In this document: piece after piece, positions 28,739-37,554 of the stretch
How the letters are laid out: every line of letters begins with the position of its first letter
Numbering within the stretch: position 1 is the first letter of the stretch
Assembly: GCA_030272585.1 (NCBI GenBank)
Contig: BSYQ01000003.1
Span: forward strand, 7,998,001-8,062,000
Direction of reading: 5' to 3'
From: Bryopsis sp. KO-2023
Taxonomy: Eukaryota; Chlorophyta; Ulvophyceae; Bryopsidales; Bryopsidaceae
Length of the DNA: 64,000 bases
Position numbers and translations under genes: made by a program
Notes under the pieces: model-generated
Database searches by the model: none
Seen by the model: only the letters and a program-made list of their open reading frames with translations
Told to the model about the DNA's origin: nothing

Positions 28739-29205
28739 TGTAACCCCAAACCACGTCGCCTTAACCGATTTGGTCACCTCCACGGGAGGAGTGCTGCCAC
28801 AGAACTGGGACTGTGGCAGCAGTGCGGTAATGATTGTGGTGAAGGAGCAGTCCTGCCACAGCAGGGTTTTTTATCATAATTTGTCAAGGTTTCTAAGGGC
28901 AGTTGGGTAGTAGTTAGACCGTCCATTTGTTAGGTTCAATAAGGGTTAGTAAGGGTTATTATAGGTCAAAGAGGTAGCTAGGTTGTAGCTGAAGTCCATT
29001 GGGGCTGAAGCTACAGTTTTTGTATTTATAAAGCACCTCTGAACATATTCGATGTAAGCTCTCTTTTTGTTCGAGTGTTTGTCTTCCCCTATCCGACCTT
29101 TGCACACTACCACGTTCAACCACGAGCCCTTAGGCTCTTTTCCGTTCTCCCCACGATCAGTCCCTCCGCAGGGGTGACCCAATAGGGAGAGACGACGTCA
29201 TTTGT
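28739..29205 (+). repeat. 5' LTR of C, with primer-binding site after it
   Basis: It begins TGTAACCCC and ends GTCATTTGT. The following TGGTTTCGGAGCTTGGTT (29206-29223) is the initiator-Met-like primer site. A TATAAAG-type box (in TTTATAAAGC, near 29025) and a downstream T-rich stretch suggest the promoter. A 78-codon open frame on the minus strand repeats in all four LTRs of C and D and is not a gene. Confidence 0.85.
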
Positions 29206-29282
29206 TGGTTTCGGAGCTTGGTTACAGCGTTCTGGAGAACTTAAGTTTTCGTGGGAGACTACTCCAAAGACTACAAGGAAGA

Positions 29283-31244
29283 ATGGCGGGGATACCATCA
29301 CCATCTCTAGATAAGATATGTCGATATGAGACTATCACTTCCAGAAATTTCCGGTATGCGTTTCAGCGCTCAAGGATCTACGCGACATATCAGCAGTTCT
29401 GCGCATCAGTGGTGGACCACTATGTCCCAGAAGGACCCGGAGAGAATATTTTGGCAATACTGTACGAAGTTAACAATGTTCTGATGGCCGACTTCGACGC
29501 AGCGTATCCTCCAGGATCACACGGGAGGCCCGCAGCTTCTCCAGCAGCAGTGGCTGGAAATATTGATGCGTTAAAGATGAACGTGGCAGGATTTCTCGTA
29601 ACGGAAAGAGCTATCTTGGAGAGTCCTTCAGAAAAGGAAGCAGTCCTTCGCAAATGTGTCAAGAAAAAGGGGCAAACGTGGCTGCAGTGGATCGAGCAGT
29701 TTCGCCAAGAAGCAATGGCAGTGGAACAGGATGTGGATGATGCGAAAATAAAAGAAATTTTCTTCAAACTACTTCCAAAGGATTGCAGAGTCGGAACGGC
29801 AGCAATGGTGACCGCCACATATGTAGACGCTATCGCAAACGCAAAGGAATGGATCATCAACGTGTTTCGCCTCGAAGATACAACAGCGAAACTCCAAGGG
29901 GACGCAATGGACATTGGAGCGGTAGGCGAGACTACAGCACCTGCAGAAAAGGAATCGCCGGTGAGACAAGGAGAACTTCCGCAGACCGATTGGCAACAAA
30001 AGCTGAAAGAGGTACCGTTTGGCTCTCTCAAGTTTTTCATCACTCAATTGAGTAAGAGAGATCGAAGATTCAAAGGGTTTTTGAGCTGGTTGGCAAAGAG
30101 CGGCGGCGGCGGAAGCGGAGGCAACAGCGGATTCAGGAACAACGGAGGTGGATTCAGAAGAGGAGGAACGCCGTATCGTGGAATGCCTACGAGAACCGTT
30201 CAATTCGACGAACCCCAATTCGAAGACAACAACGAGTTTGAAGGATTGGAAGAAGAAGATCTCTATCAGCCCGAGACAAACTATGTCGGGACCATTTCTG
30301 CCGTGCCTGTGGCAAAAGTGCCGACGAGGAAATGGAAGAAGTCCGAGAGAACCCAGTACCGCCGTGGGAACCCAACCAGTGGACCAAAGCAAACAAGGAG
30401 TTCCAAGAGTCCTGAAACCGGAGGGATTTTGAAGACCAAAACTTACAAGGAAGTTTTGACTGTGGGAAAATCAGCAGGACTCCTGACAACCAAGATGTCT
30501 CTCGTGTCTACAGCCGCAGAAAGTGTGGAAGAATTCGCTATTATCGACACGGGAGCAGCCGTCAATGTGATTTCCACGGATCTGGCAAAAAGATTGGGGG
30601 TGTCGCCAAAGCAAGAAGGAGCACCCAGTAAAATTCGAACGGCTGATGGCAGGACTGTGGACACTGAAGGCAGCATTTCTTCCATCAAGATAGGAACCGA
30701 GGGGAAGAAGGTTTCCGCGGATTTTTACGTGATGAAGGAGCCCGGATACGAGCTGTTGGTCGGCATGCCTATTCTCAACTCGTTGAACGCCGTGATCGAT
30801 GTTCGAAGGAAGAAGATCCACATAGGATCTGGAAAAACTCTCCAATGCATGGTCACAAGATTGCCTGAGGAAGTAGTGCTTCCAGAAAGGGAGAAAACGG
30901 ACGAAGAGAGTGTGGAGCTGACTTCTGCCAAACGACATCTCAAGATTGTCAACGTTGCAAAGGATCGCTATTCCGTACCTCTGGGGAGAAACTTGGTGCT
31001 CAAGCCGCATTCACTCTCCACGATTTGGATACCGATCAAGACATCCAAGGAGATCGAGCTCAGTCCAGTCGTTCCGAATGGCAGTATCGCCATTCATGCA
31101 GGATTGAATTATAAGGGTCAGTACCTCCGCGTCCAAATCAGCAATTGGAATGACCTGCCCGTCCAATTGCCGAGCAACTACAAGGTTGCGACTTTCGTGC
31201 ACGAGGGACCCGTCAAGTTCAATGACCGGGAGGTATCAAACTAG
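29283..31244 (+). CDS. Gag-protease frame of element C
   Basis: From the ATG at 29283 the product is about 653 residues. The N-terminal ~250 residues are a Gag-like helical domain (for example NVAGFLVTERAILESPSEKE, WLQWIEQFRQEAMAVEQDVD). A glycine-rich RGG-like basic region follows, then a retropepsin domain with AIIDTGAAVNVIS, the flap-side TADGRTVDTEG and LLVGMPILNSLNAVID. No zinc knuckle was seen. The frame ends before a separate RT frame. Confidence 0.75.
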   Translation: MAGIPSPSLDKICRYETITSRNFRYAFQRSRIYATYQQFCASVVDHYVPEGPGENILAILYEVNNVLMADFDAAYPPGSHGRPAASPAAVAGNIDALKMNVAGFLVTERAILESPSEKEAVLRKCVKKKGQTWLQWIEQFRQEAMAVEQDVDDAKIKEIFFKLLPKDCRVGTAAMVTATYVDAIANAKEWIINVFRLEDTTAKLQGDAMDIGAVGETTAPAEKESPVRQGELPQTDWQQKLKEVPFGSLKFFITQLSKRDRRFKGFLSWLAKSGGGGSGGNSGFRNNGGGFRRGGTPYRGMPTRTVQFDEPQFEDNNEFEGLEEEDLYQPETNYVGTISAVPVAKVPTRKWKKSERTQYRRGNPTSGPKQTRSSKSPETGGILKTKTYKEVLTVGKSAGLLTTKMSLVSTAAESVEEFAIIDTGAAVNVISTDLAKRLGVSPKQEGAPSKIRTADGRTVDTEGSISSIKIGTEGKKVSADFYVMKEPGYELLVGMPILNSLNAVIDVRRKKIHIGSGKTLQCMVTRLPEEVVLPEREKTDEESVELTSAKRHLKIVNVAKDRYSVPLGRNLVLKPHSLSTIWIPIKTSKEIELSPVVPNGSIAIHAGLNYKGQYLRVQISNWNDLPVQLPSNYKVATFVHEGPVKFNDREVSN

Positions 31245-31306
31245 AAAGGCCCGTCGAAAGGGGACTTCGGACGGGCCTAACTAGATCCGAACAAGACAAA
31301 GAAGCC

Positions 31307-32809
31307 ATGGCAGAAGCACTAAAGGATATGGTGAGGAAACACCCGGAGGTATTCGGCCCGATCATACCTCCGCAGCAAACGAAAATGGAGGAACTAGCGG
31401 TATCGATGGAGGAGTGCGGCTATAGGAGAGAGCCGCCAAAATCGAACGTCCCCCAAAGGAGCATCCAAGACCAGAGATTGTCCGAGGAACAAGTGAAGGA
31501 GTGGTTAAAGGAACAGGTGGAACTCGGGTTCATAGAACCTTTGCAACGGAAGGACTATCCTCGCGGCGTATACTGGAATCCATCCCAGATAAGCTACTGC
31601 GAAAGGAGAAAGGGACCGAGGCCGATAATAGACTTCAGGAAGCTCAACACCTACGGCAGCGATGAGCACCAACCGGGCATTCAAGACGCAAGAAGACTGG
31701 TGCGATCTATCCCGGGCAAGTGGAAGTACTTCATCGTCGTGGACATAGCCAAGGCATACAATAAAGTGCCGATCAAGAAGGAGGTCAAGGCATTGACGGC
31801 GTTCAAAGTGGGGAGCAAAGAGTTTGTCAACAGCACCATTCCCCACGGCACTTCGTGGTCCGTGAGGGTATTCAACGACAAGATGTGCCGGGTATTCGAA
31901 GGTTTGGAGGAGTTCCGCCGCTACATGGATGATCTGCTCATTGGCGGCGCTACTGTGGAGGAGTGCTTCCAGAACTTCGGTAGAATAGTTTCTCGATGCA
32001 AGGAATACGGACTTCAAATCAACCAAAGGAAAATCGTCAGTGGAACTGAGGTGAAGTTTCTCGGATTCCACATTCAACAAGGAAAGTTTCATCCGGATAT
32101 ACCTTGGGAAAAAGTGAATGAAACTATTGCTAAACTGGTTGGAACGGCGGAACTGAGGGAAATTCAGCAGCTCCGCGGTCTGCTGAACGCCTTCAAGAAC
32201 TCGACTCTGGAATGGGACATGCAACATTTGCTATCCAGGATGGAAACCAATCAAGTACCGCCACAGGAGATAAAGGCGGAACTACAAAGTAAGGTATCGC
32301 AATGGCTGAGTCGTTGCTATTGCCGTGCATTTTCTGCCGGCGATACTCAACGGAAGTTGTTTGTTGATTGGGCTTCTATTGATACATCAGAGTATTTTGG
32401 ATATATTTTGACAGATGGATCGGGGAGGATTTTATACCTCGGACACGGAAAAATAAGTGGACAACATTCAAGTTTCTTGGGGGAAGTATTGGCAGCTATG
32501 AGCGCCGTTAAGGAAATACCCACAGATTTGTGGAGGGGAACTGCCGTTCAGATTTTTTCCGATAATTGGGCGGCAGTGAAAAGTCTATGGGCTCACCTCA
32601 CCCAAGAGGGGAAAGAAGCAGCACCTATTAAGGATTTGAGAACTTTGAGAGCGGTAACGGGAATCAAAGAAATTTTGCAGTTCAGCGGTTGTTCGAGTAT
32701 CTCCGTACAACACATAGATGGGAAAGCCAATTTTGTGGCTGATCATTTGAGTAGATGGTATGAAATTCGGAGTACTTCACAGTGGAAACGAAGTGGGTTA
32801 CAGCTGTAA
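31307..32809 (+). CDS. Reverse transcriptase and RNase H frame of element C
   Basis: About 500 residues. RT motifs: FRKLNTYGSDEHQPG, YFIVVDIAKAYNKVP (catalytic D), STIPHGTSWSVRVFN and the catalytic YMDD box, then LGFHIQQGKFHPD. The RNase H part has ILTDGSGRILYLG, SSFLGEVLAAMSAV and FSDNWAAVKSLW, and ends HIDGKANFVADHLSRWYEI, a tail reminiscent of DIRS-like and pararetroviral RNase H. The frame stops at the 3' LTR, without integrase or chromodomain. The RT is clearly different from those in A, B and E. Confidence 0.75.
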   Translation: MAEALKDMVRKHPEVFGPIIPPQQTKMEELAVSMEECGYRREPPKSNVPQRSIQDQRLSEEQVKEWLKEQVELGFIEPLQRKDYPRGVYWNPSQISYCERRKGPRPIIDFRKLNTYGSDEHQPGIQDARRLVRSIPGKWKYFIVVDIAKAYNKVPIKKEVKALTAFKVGSKEFVNSTIPHGTSWSVRVFNDKMCRVFEGLEEFRRYMDDLLIGGATVEECFQNFGRIVSRCKEYGLQINQRKIVSGTEVKFLGFHIQQGKFHPDIPWEKVNETIAKLVGTAELREIQQLRGLLNAFKNSTLEWDMQHLLSRMETNQVPPQEIKAELQSKVSQWLSRCYCRAFSAGDTQRKLFVDWASIDTSEYFGYILTDGSGRILYLGHGKISGQHSSFLGEVLAAMSAVKEIPTDLWRGTAVQIFSDNWAAVKSLWAHLTQEGKEAAPIKDLRTLRAVTGIKEILQFSGCSSISVQHIDGKANFVADHLSRWYEIRSTSQWKRSGLQL

Positions 32810-33271
32810 CCCCAAACCACGTCGCCTTAACCGATTTGGTCACCTCCACGGGAGGAGTGCTGCCACAGAACTGGGACTGTGGCAGCAGTGCGGTAATGAT
32901 TGTGGTGAAGGAGCAGTCCTGCCACAGCAGGGTTTTTTATCATAATTTGTCAAGGTTTCTAAGGGCAGTTGGGTAGTAGTTAGACCGTCCATTTGTTAGG
33001 TTCAATAAGGGTTAGTAAGGGTTATTATAGGTCAAAGAGGTAGCTAGGTTGTAGCTGAAGTCCATTGGGGCTGAAGCTACAGTTTTTGTATTTATAAAGC
33101 ACCTCTGAACATATTCGATGTAAGCTCTCTTTTTGTTCGAGTGTTTGTCTTCCCCTATCCGACCTTTGCACACTACCACGTTCAACCACGAGCCCTTAGG
33201 CTCTTTTCCGTTCTCCCCACGATCAGTCCCTCCGCAGGGGTGACCCAATAGGGAGAGACGACGTCATTTGT
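32805..33271 (+). repeat. 3' LTR of element C (467 bp)
   Basis: It reads as identical to 28739-29205. The internal border is GGTTACAGC|TGTAACC (32796-32811), and the outer side continues GGTTACA (33272-33278), then GTCGGG. A purine-rich stretch (about 32780-32796) precedes it and probably primes plus-strand synthesis. Confidence 0.9.
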
Positions 33272-33284
33272 GGTTACAGTCGGG

Positions 33285-33428
33285 TTACTGATTATCGGGC
33301 TAGTTAGAGCCACGTGATTGACTTTCTCGGTGTCCGACATAGAGTTAGGATAAAGGGCACTATTGGGATTGTATCGAGGACCATATTTTGACCTGTGTAA
33401 GACATTGACGCTCGATAGAGCTTGTGAC
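33285..33428. other. Spacer between elements C and D (144 bp)
   Basis: No gene is seen. It lies between GTCGGG (right target copy of C) and CCCGAC (left target copy of D), so the original locus had GTCGGG and its reverse complement about 150 bp apart. It may be a remainder of element E or host DNA. Confidence 0.5.
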
Positions 33429-33441
33429 CCCGACTGTAACC

Positions 33442-33908
33442 ACAAATGACGTCGTCTCTCCCTATTGGGTCACCCCTGCGGAGGGACTGATCGTGGGGAG
33501 AACGGAAAAGAGCCTAAGGGCTCGTGGTTGAGCGTGGTAGTGTGCAAAGGTCGGATAGGGGAAGACAAACACTCGAACAAAAAGAGAGCTTACATCGAAT
33601 ATGTTCAGAGGTGCTTTATAAATACAAAAACTGTAGCTTCAGCCCCAATGGACTTCAGCTACAACCTAGCTACCTCTTTGACCTATAATAACCCTTACTA
33701 ACCCTTATTGAACCTAACAAATGGACGGTCTAACTACTACCCAACTGCCCTTAGAAACCTTGACAAATTATTATAAAAAACCCTGCTGTGGCAGGACTGC
33801 TCCTTCACCACAATCATTACTGCACTGCTGCCACAGTCCCAGTTCTGTGGCAGCACTCCTCCCGTGGAGGTGACCAAATCGGTTAAGGCGACGTGGTTTG
33901 GGGTTACA
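33442..33908 (-). repeat. 3' LTR of element D
   Basis: It is in reverse orientation. The outer end GGTTACA appears on the plus strand as TGTAACC at 33435-33441. The inner border reads GGTTACAGCTGTAACC at about 33902-33917. It differs from the LTRs of C at only a few bases. Confidence 0.9.
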
Positions 33909-34908
33909 GCTGTAACCCACTTCGTTTCCACTGTGAAGTACTCCGAATTTCATACCATCTACTCAAATGATCAGCCACAAAATTGGCTTTCCCATCTATG
34001 TGTTGTACGGAGATACTCGAACAACCGCTGAACTGCAAAATTTCTTTGATTCCCGTTACCGCTCTCAAAGTTCTCAAATCCTTAATAGGTGCTGCTTCTT
34101 TCCCCTCTTGGGTGAGGTGAGCCCATAGACTTTTCACTGCCGCCCAATTATCGGAAAAAATCTGAACGGCAGTTCCCCTCCACAAATCTGTGGGTATTTC
34201 CTTAACGGCGCTCATAGCTGCCAATACTTCCCCCAAGAAACTTGAATGTTGTCCACTTATTTTTCCGTGTCCGAGGGTTGAATACCCTCACGGACCACGA
34301 AGTGCCGTGGGGAATGGTGCTGTTGACAAACTCTTTGCTCCCCACTTTGAACGCCGTCAATGCCTTGACCTCCTTCTTGATCGGCACTTTATTGTATGCC
34401 TTGGCTATGTCCACGACGATGAAGTACTTCCACTTGCCCGGGATAGATCGCACCAGTCTTCTTGCGTCTTGAATGCCCGGTTGGTGCTCATCGCTGCCGT
34501 AGGTGTTGAGCTTCCTGAAGTCTATTATCGGCCTCGGTCCCTTTCTCCTTTCGCAGTAGCTTATCTGGGATGGATTCCAGTATACGCCGCGAGGATAGTC
34601 CTTCCGTTGCAAAGGTTCTATGAACCCGAGTTCCACCTGTTCCTTTAACCACTCCTTCACTTGTTCCTCGGACAATCTCTGGTCTTGGATGCTCCTTTGG
34701 GGGACGTTCGACTTTGGCGGCTCTCTCCTATAGCCGCACTCCTCCATCGATACCGCTAGTTCCTCCATTTTCGTTTGCTGCGGAGGTATGATCGGGCCGA
34801 ATACCTCCGGGTGTTTCCTCACCATATCCTTTAGTGCTTCTGCCATGGCTTCTTTGTCTTGTTCGGATCTAGTTAGGCCCGTCCGAAGTCCCCTTTCGAC
34901 GGGCCTTT

Positions 34909-36870
34909 CTAGTTTGATACCTCCCGGTCATTGAACTTGACGGGTCCCTCGTGCACGAAAGTCGCAACCTTGTAGTTGCTCGGCAATTGGACGGGCAGGT
35001 CATTCCAATTGCTGATTTGGACGCGGAGGTACTGACCCTTATAATTCAATCCTGCATGAATGGCGATACTGCCATTCGGAACGACTGGACTGAGCTCGAT
35101 CTCCTTGGATGTCTTGATCGGTATCCAAATCGTGGAGAGTGAATGCGGCTTGAGCACCAAGTTTCTCCCCAGAGGTACAGAATAGCGATCCTTTGCAACG
35201 TTGACAATCTTGAGATGTCGTTTGGCAGAAGTCAGCTCCACACTCTCTTCGTCCGTTTTCTCCCTTTCTGGAAGCACTACTTCCTCAGGCAATCTTGTGA
35301 CCATGCATTGGAGAGTTTTTCCAGATCCTATGTGGATCTTCTTCCTTCGAACATCGATCACGGCGTTCAACGAGTTGAGAATAGGCATGCCGACCAACAG
35401 CTCGTATCCGGGCTCCTTCATCACGTAAAAATCCGCGGAAACCTTCTTCCCCTCGGTTCCTATCTTGATGGAAGAAATGCTGCCTTCAGTGTCCACAGTC
35501 CTGCCATCAGCCGTTCGAATTTTACTGGGTGCTCCTTCTTGCTTTGGCGACACCCCCAATCTTTTTGCCAGATCCGTGGAAATCACATTGACGGCTGCTC
35601 CCGTGTCGATAATAGCGAATTCTTCCACACTTTCTGCGGCTGTAGACACGAGAGACATCTTGGTTGTCAGGAGTCCTGCTGATTTTCCCACAGTCAAAAC
35701 TTCCTTGTAAGTTTTGGTCTTCAAAATCCCTCCGGTTTCAGGACTCTTGGAACTCCTTGTTTGCTTTGGTCCACTGGTTGGGTTCCCACGGCGGTACTGG
35801 GTTCTCTCGGACTTCTTCCATTTCCTCGTCGGCACTTTTGCCACAGGCACGGCAGAAATGGTCCCGACATAGTTTGTCTCGGGCTGATAGAGATCTTCTT
35901 CTTCCAATCCTTCAAACTCGTTGTTGTCTTCGAATTGGGGTTCATCGAATTGAACGGTTCTCGTAGGCATTCCACGATACGGCGTTCCTCCTCTTCTGAA
36001 TCCACCTCCGTTGTTCCTGAATCCGCTGTTGCCTCCGCTTCCGCCGCCGCCGCTCTTTGCCAACCAGCTCAAAAACCCTTTGAATCTTCGATCTCTCTTA
36101 CTCAATTGAGTGATGAAAAACTTGAGAGAGCCAAACGGTACCTCTTTCAGCTTTTGTTGCCAATCGGTCTGCGGAAGTTCTCCTTGTCTCACCGGCGATT
36201 CCTTTTCTGCAGGTGCTGTAGTCTCGCCTACCGCTCCAATGTCCATTGCGTCCCCTTGGAGTTTCGCTGTTGTATCTTCGAGGCGAAACACGTTGATGAT
36301 CCATTCCTTTGCGTTTGCGATAGCGTCTACATATGTGGCGGTCACCATTGCTGCCGTTCCGACTCTGCAATCCTTTGGAAGTAGTTTGAAGAAAATTTCT
36401 TTTATTTTCGCATCATCCACATCCTGTTCCACTGCCATTGCTTCTTGGCGAAACTGCTCGATCCACTGCAGCCACGTTTGCCCCTTTTTCTTGACACATT
36501 TGCGAAGGACTGCTTCCTTTTCTGAAGGACTCTCCAAGATAGCTCTTTCCGTTACGAGAAATCCTGCCACGTTCATCTTTAACGCATCAATATTTCCAGC
36601 CACTGCTGCTGGAGAAGCTGCGGGCCTCCCGTGTGATCCTGGAGGATACGCTGCGTCGAAGTCGGCCATCAGAACATTGTTAACTTCGTACAGTATTGCC
36701 AAAATATTCTCTCCGGGTCCTTCTGGGACATAGTGGTCCACCACTGATGCGCAGAACTGCTGATATGTCGCGTAGATCCTTGAGCGCTGAAACGCATACC
36801 GAAAATTTCTGGAAGTGATAGTCTCATATCGACATATCTTATCCAGAGATGGTGATGGTATCCCCGCCAT
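34909..36870 (-). CDS. Gag-protease frame of element D
   Basis: Same product as in C, beginning at the equivalent ATG (36870), with Gag-like helical domain, RGG-like region and retropepsin motif AIIDTGAAVNVIS. Only a handful of amino-acid differences from the C copy are visible. An RT remnant lies downstream at about 34846-34260 and an RNase H remnant at about 34236-33904. Confidence 0.75.
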   Translation of the reverse strand: MAGIPSPSLDKICRYETITSRNFRYAFQRSRIYATYQQFCASVVDHYVPEGPGENILAILYEVNNVLMADFDAAYPPGSHGRPAASPAAVAGNIDALKMNVAGFLVTERAILESPSEKEAVLRKCVKKKGQTWLQWIEQFRQEAMAVEQDVDDAKIKEIFFKLLPKDCRVGTAAMVTATYVDAIANAKEWIINVFRLEDTTAKLQGDAMDIGAVGETTAPAEKESPVRQGELPQTDWQQKLKEVPFGSLKFFITQLSKRDRRFKGFLSWLAKSGGGGSGGNSGFRNNGGGFRRGGTPYRGMPTRTVQFDEPQFEDNNEFEGLEEEDLYQPETNYVGTISAVPVAKVPTRKWKKSERTQYRRGNPTSGPKQTRSSKSPETGGILKTKTYKEVLTVGKSAGLLTTKMSLVSTAAESVEEFAIIDTGAAVNVISTDLAKRLGVSPKQEGAPSKIRTADGRTVDTEGSISSIKIGTEGKKVSADFYVMKEPGYELLVGMPILNSLNAVIDVRRKKIHIGSGKTLQCMVTRLPEEVVLPEREKTDEESVELTSAKRHLKIVNVAKDRYSVPLGRNLVLKPHSLSTIWIPIKTSKEIELSPVVPNGSIAIHAGLNYKGQYLRVQISNWNDLPVQLPSNYKVATFVHEGPVKFNDREVSN

Positions 36871-36947
36871 TCTTCCTTGTAGTCTTTGGAGTAGTCTCCC
36901 ACGAAAACTTAAGTTCTCCAGAACGCTGTAACCTGGCTCCGAAACCA

Positions 36948-37414
36948 ACAAATGACGTCGTCTCTCCCTATTGGGTCACCCCTGCGGAGGGACTGATCGT
37001 GGGGAGAACGGAAAAGAGCCTAAGGGCTCGTGGTTGAGCGTGGTAGTGTGCAAAGGTCGGATAGGGGAAGACAAACACTCGAACAAAAAGAGAGCTTACA
37101 TCGAATATGTTCAGAGGTGCTTTATAAATACAAAAACTGTAGCTTCAGCCCCAATGGACTTCAGCTACAACCTAGCTACCTCTTTGACCTATAATAACCC
37201 TTACTAACCCTTATTGAACCTAACAAATGGACGGTCTAACTACTACCCAACTGCCCTTAGAAACCTTGACAAATTATTATAAAAAACCCTGCTGTGGCAG
37301 GACTGCTCCTTCACCACAATCATTACTGCACTGCTGCCACAGTCCCAGTTCTGTGGCAGCACTCCTCCCGTGGAGGTGACCAAATCGGTTAAGGCGACGT
37401 GGTTTGGGGTTACA
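36948..37414 (-). repeat. 5' LTR of element D, with primer-binding site
   Basis: On the minus strand it runs from TGTAACCCC to GTCATTTGT and is followed by TGGTTTCGGAGCCAGGTT (36947 down to 36930). This primer site matches the one in B exactly and differs by two bases from that of C. Confidence 0.85.
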
Positions 37415-37469
37415 CCCGACCACCTCTCTCTCTCACGACCACTCCCTCTCATCAACAACGTGACCCTCT

Positions 37470-37554
37470 ACACGGGGGGTCAAAGTGTAAGAAGTTCAAC
37501 TTGTGTATTGCCCTTCCAGTTCTACATCTTTGTTTATGTTTTTCCAGCTGTAAT
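37470..37554 (-). repeat. Dispersed repeat R, part left of H3
   Basis: On the minus strand this matches 61014-61090 with few differences (for example the shared AACTGGAAGGGCAATACACA and AACTTCTTACACTTTGACCC). It ends in the H3 target copy GCTGTAAT (37547-37554). The other half of the same repeat is right of H3 (38673-38790). Confidence 0.8.

Larger units (their letters stand above)
28739..33278 (+). mobile_element. LTR retrotransposon C without a visible integrase (4.54 kb)
   Basis: It is flanked by the 6-bp target duplication GTCGGG (28733-28738 and 33279-33284). LTRs are 28739-29205 and 32805-33271 (467 bp each) and read as identical, so insertion is very recent. The outer ends are TGTAACC and GGTTACA, as in B. 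The interior has a primer-binding site, a gag-protease frame and an RT-RNase H frame that runs up to the 3' LTR. There is no room for an integrase. Both frames are open, so it looks whole for its type. Its terminal 22 bp, primer site and outer ends are shared with element B, so it may be mobilised by B-type integrase. Confidence 0.85.
33435..37414 (-). mobile_element. LTR retrotransposon D, inverted relative of C (3.98 kb)
   Basis: The target duplication is CCCGAC on the plus strand (33429-33434 and 37415-37420), the same hexamer as used by C when read on the element strand. LTRs are 33442-33908 (3') and 36948-37414 (5'), 467 bp each and near-identical to each other and to those of C. The gag-protease frame is almost identical to that of C. 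D is shorter than C and is broken, with about one major break. Insertion is very recent by LTR identity. Confidence 0.85.

Noticed and set aside
29420-30392. Two 207-codon minus-strand frames over gag of C (and their twins in D)
   Set aside because: They are antisense shadows of the gag-protease frame.
33012-33248. Conserved 78-residue protein seen several times
   Set aside because: The frame lies inside the LTRs of C and D, on the opposite strand, so its repetition reflects LTR copies and not gene conservation.
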